Assembly: GCA_937988745.1 (NCBI GenBank) | Contig: CALKAR010000128.1 | Location: 1-5,251 of the forward strand | Direction of reading: 5' to 3' | DNA: 5,251 bases | Source: an uncultured Peptococcaceae bacterium | Lineage (GTDB): Bacteria; Bacillota; Limnochordia; Darwinibacteriales; Darwinibacteriaceae | In this document: positions 3,985 to 5,251 of the stretch, in pieces | How positions within the stretch are numbered: position 1 is the stretch's first letter | Layout of the letters: each line of letters starts with the position of its first letter | Notes under the pieces: model-generated | What the model was told of the DNA's origin: nothing | Databases searched by the model: none | The model's input: only the letters and a program-made list of their open reading frames with translations | Translations under genes and position numbers: made by a program

Positions 3985-4849
3985 GCCGAATTTTGACTGT
4001 GAAAAATGTAAAGACACAGGTTTTATTCTAGAAAAGCGAGCGATTACAGACGACGAGGGTAATGTCAAAAAATGGCCGAACGGCGAGGATATGGTCGAGG
4101 ATGTAGCGGTGATGTGTGAGTGTAAGCGTCAAAAACGGCTCAAAATTCGTTTTGAGAATGCATTGATTCCAAGTGAATTCAAAGACGCCACTCTCAAAAA
4201 CTATCAGCGAATAAACGATGTCCAGCAAACCCTATACGCTGCTACCATTGACTATCTTAAAAACTTTGAAACGATTATCACCAATCGCCTCGACCAAAAC
4301 AGCCTGGGATTTATAGCTGTGTTTGGTGAGCAACGCATCCGACAACTAAGTGGTAGCGATAAGTCACAAGCAAAAAGAGATCATAACAGTTTCGGCCTCG
4401 GGAAAACGCACCTTCAGATCGCGGCAGCAAAATGGCTCATGAAAAACGCTTTTGTCATTGACGAAAAGTCCGGATTAAAGCGTGAATGTCGCGTTTTGTG
4501 TGTGTCGGATGCGACATTCATGGACGATCTGGCACAGGCCAAAGCAATGAACGATGAAGGCGCACGCTTTAATGAACTTATCCATAATGCGAGCACCGTT
4601 GACGTATTAGTCTGGGACGATCTCGGAAAGGCCAAATGGTCAGAAACGAAAGAAACGCTGTATTACCGGATTATCAATGAACGATATCGGAACCAGCGGC
4701 CGATCATTTTCAGTTCGAACGAAGATAAAGGAACCCTAAGCGAAAAGATCGGATATGCATCAGCAAGCCGATTATTCGGAATGACCGGTGACCGGCTGTA
4801 TGAGGTTGAAGGACCGGATTACAGACTAAAAAAGAACAAAGCTGTATAG
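3872..4849 (+). CDS. DnaC/DnaI-type helicase loader ATPase (YqaM-like)
   Basis: A 325-residue AAA+ protein that should load the host replicative helicase at the phage origin. An N-terminal helix (FKTIQDVLKDL) is followed by a four-Cys zinc module (C43, C46, C82, C84), as in DnaI-type loaders. The ATPase follows: strand FIAVFG (147-152), Walker A GLGKTHL with K178-T179, Walker B VDVLVWDDLG (D249, D250), sensor-1-like IIFSSN (N283), and an Arg-finger candidate ASRLFGM (R300). It ends soon after, as usual for the family. The oddity is 20 residues (155-174, bases 4334-4393) between GEQ and GLGKT: without them the loop reads GEQGLGKT, a perfect G-x4-GKT. The first 113 bases overlap the initiator gene in another frame. 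Reading frame and other motifs are intact. Confidence 0.9.
   Translation: MAKDFKTIQDVLKDLEKRARAMQKQLENSQMPDQHGNEPNFDCEKCKDTGFILEKRAITDDEGNVKKWPNGEDMVEDVAVMCECKRQKRLKIRFENALIPSEFKDATLKNYQRINDVQQTLYAATIDYLKNFETIITNRLDQNSLGFIAVFGEQRIRQLSGSDKSQAKRDHNSFGLGKTHLQIAAAKWLMKNAFVIDEKSGLKRECRVLCVSDATFMDDLAQAKAMNDEGARFNELIHNASTVDVLVWDDLGKAKWSETKETLYYRIINERYRNQRPIIFSSNEDKGTLSEKIGYASASRLFGMTGDRLYEVEGPDYRLKKNKAV
4334..4393 (+). other. 60-base in-frame insertion in the Walker A loop of the helicase loader
   Basis: These 20 codons (RIRQLSGSDK through DHNSF) separate the first glycine of the P-loop, G152-E153-Q154, from G175-L176-G177-K178-T179. In AAA+ loaders the strand before the P-loop runs straight into G-x4-GKT, and removing exactly these codons restores it. 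The inserted residues are polar and charged with no strong hairpin or flanking direct repeat that I can find. That it is an insertion is inferred from family knowledge; the split motif itself is directly visible. Confidence 0.6.
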
Positions 4850-4856
4850 GTGGTGA
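4849..4856 (+). promoter_or_regulatory. Ribosome binding site that fixes the start at 4862
   Basis: GGTGGTGA, beginning at the last base of the loader's TAG stop, lies five bases before ATG 4862. In-frame GTGs at 4850 and 4853 are part of the element itself and are unlikely starts. Confidence 0.55.
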
Positions 4857-4861
4857 CAAAG

Positions 4862-5032
4862 ATGTGCAACGGTAAAGGAACGAGAATCGAACGGATCGCA
4901 CCAGGCGTGCATGAGATCGGTCGATGCACCTGCCATCAGTGCAAAAACTACCGAAAAAGCAGCGAAGAACGTATGAATGCATTCGACGAACGTTTTAAAG
5001 CCGCGTGCGAAAAGTACGGAGTGAAGGTCTGA
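4862..5032 (+). CDS. Cys-rich small protein, possible zinc binder
   Basis: A 56-residue basic protein. Four cysteines, C2 and C22-x-C24-x2-C27 (MCNGKG and GRCTCHQC), could hold a zinc ion, with H17 or H25 as alternative ligands. The first half, IERIAPGVHEIG, looks like a short beta hairpin that brings the Cys pairs together. The second half (RKSSEERMNAFDERFKAACE) is a charged amphipathic helix. I do not recognise a named family; CNG-x-G starts followed by C-x-C pairs occur in small phage zinc-ribbon-like proteins. It follows the helicase loader after 12 bases, and its TGA stop overlaps the next ATG (TGATG), so the three genes are coupled. A DNA- or protein-binding accessory role is a guess. 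Confidence 0.75.
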   Translation: MCNGKGTRIERIAPGVHEIGRCTCHQCKNYRKSSEERMNAFDERFKAACEKYGVKV

Positions 5033-5251
5033 TGTCCGGCAGTGAAGCATTTCGGCAAAGACTAATCCGAAAAGGAGACCCTTACATCGTCAATGAGGAC
5101 ATCAATCATTACTTCGACTCACACGACGTGCGGGAGATCGTGAGGAAATGGAACGACGGAGAGCAGTTGGAGACAATCGCAAAGCAGTTTAAACGAGACC
5201 CTGATGAAGTGTTTTTGTTGCTGTTTGACCAGGCGCGGAAAGGGAAAATTA
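5032..5251 (+). CDS. Helix-turn-helix-like phage protein, 3' end outside window
   Basis: This gene opens at ATG 5032, which shares its A with the TGA stop of the previous gene, and runs off the right edge after 73 codons. AAGG at 5024-5027 is a modest ribosome binding site, so coupling probably matters. Residues 32-73 (VREIVRKWNDGEQLETIAKQ, then RDPDEVFLLLFDQARKGKI) have the spacing of a sigma-region-4 or Xre-like helix-turn-helix: a helix with WNDG turn, LETIAKQF as second helix, then RDPDEVFLLLFDQAR as recognition helix. Comparable short proteins are common in Bacillus phage early operons. It may regulate the operon or assist replication. The N-terminal 30 residues show no motif. DNA binding is an inference from the pattern. 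Confidence 0.7.
   Translation, partial: MSGSEAFRQRLIRKGDPYIVNEDINHYFDSHDVREIVRKWNDGEQLETIAKQFKRDPDEVFLLLFDQARKGKI

Noticed and set aside
4710..5050. Two minus-strand open frames of 74-90 codons over the end of the loader and the Cys-rich gene
   Set aside because: They are antisense shadows of tightly coupled plus-strand genes with good ribosome binding sites, and their products (Ser/Phe/His/Arg-rich) show no family pattern.

Overview
The window reads as the early recombination and replication module of a temperate phage or prophage of a low-to-moderate GC Gram-positive, most likely a Bacillales host. The reasons are strong AGGAGG-type ribosome binding sites, tightly packed genes that are all on the plus strand, and a gene order that matches the yqaI-yqaJ-yqaK-yqaL-yqaM block of the Bacillus subtilis skin element. 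No structural, lysis or integration genes are present, and both ends cut through genes.

Layout. 1-137: C-terminus of an unrecognised gene. 150-344: small charged helical protein. 345-480: non-coding leader with three adjacent predicted stem-loops. 481-693: YqaI-like small protein. 694-767: hairpin with T-tract, then the recombinase ribosome binding site. 768-1706: YqaJ-type exonuclease. 1707-2543: RecT/YqaK annealing protein. 2536-2694: short ORF overlapping the end of recT. 2699-2974: unknown 91-residue protein. 2989-3984: YqaL/DnaD-type replication initiator. 3872-4849: DnaC/DnaI-type helicase loader. 4862-5032: Cys-rich small protein. 5032 to the end: a helix-turn-helix-like protein that runs off the window.

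How it works together (inference from families). The exonuclease resects double-strand ends, and RecT anneals the resulting single strands. The winged-helix initiator probably binds five near-palindromic 16-bp repeats that lie inside its own gene (3320-3414). These sit beside an AT-rich tract and a run of triplets resembling a DnaA-trio, which together look like the phage origin. The loader then delivers the host replicative helicase.

The three points most worth checking are the intragenic iteron array with its unwinding tract, a 20-residue insertion that splits the Walker A loop of the helicase loader, and the triple-hairpin leader ahead of the YqaI-like gene.
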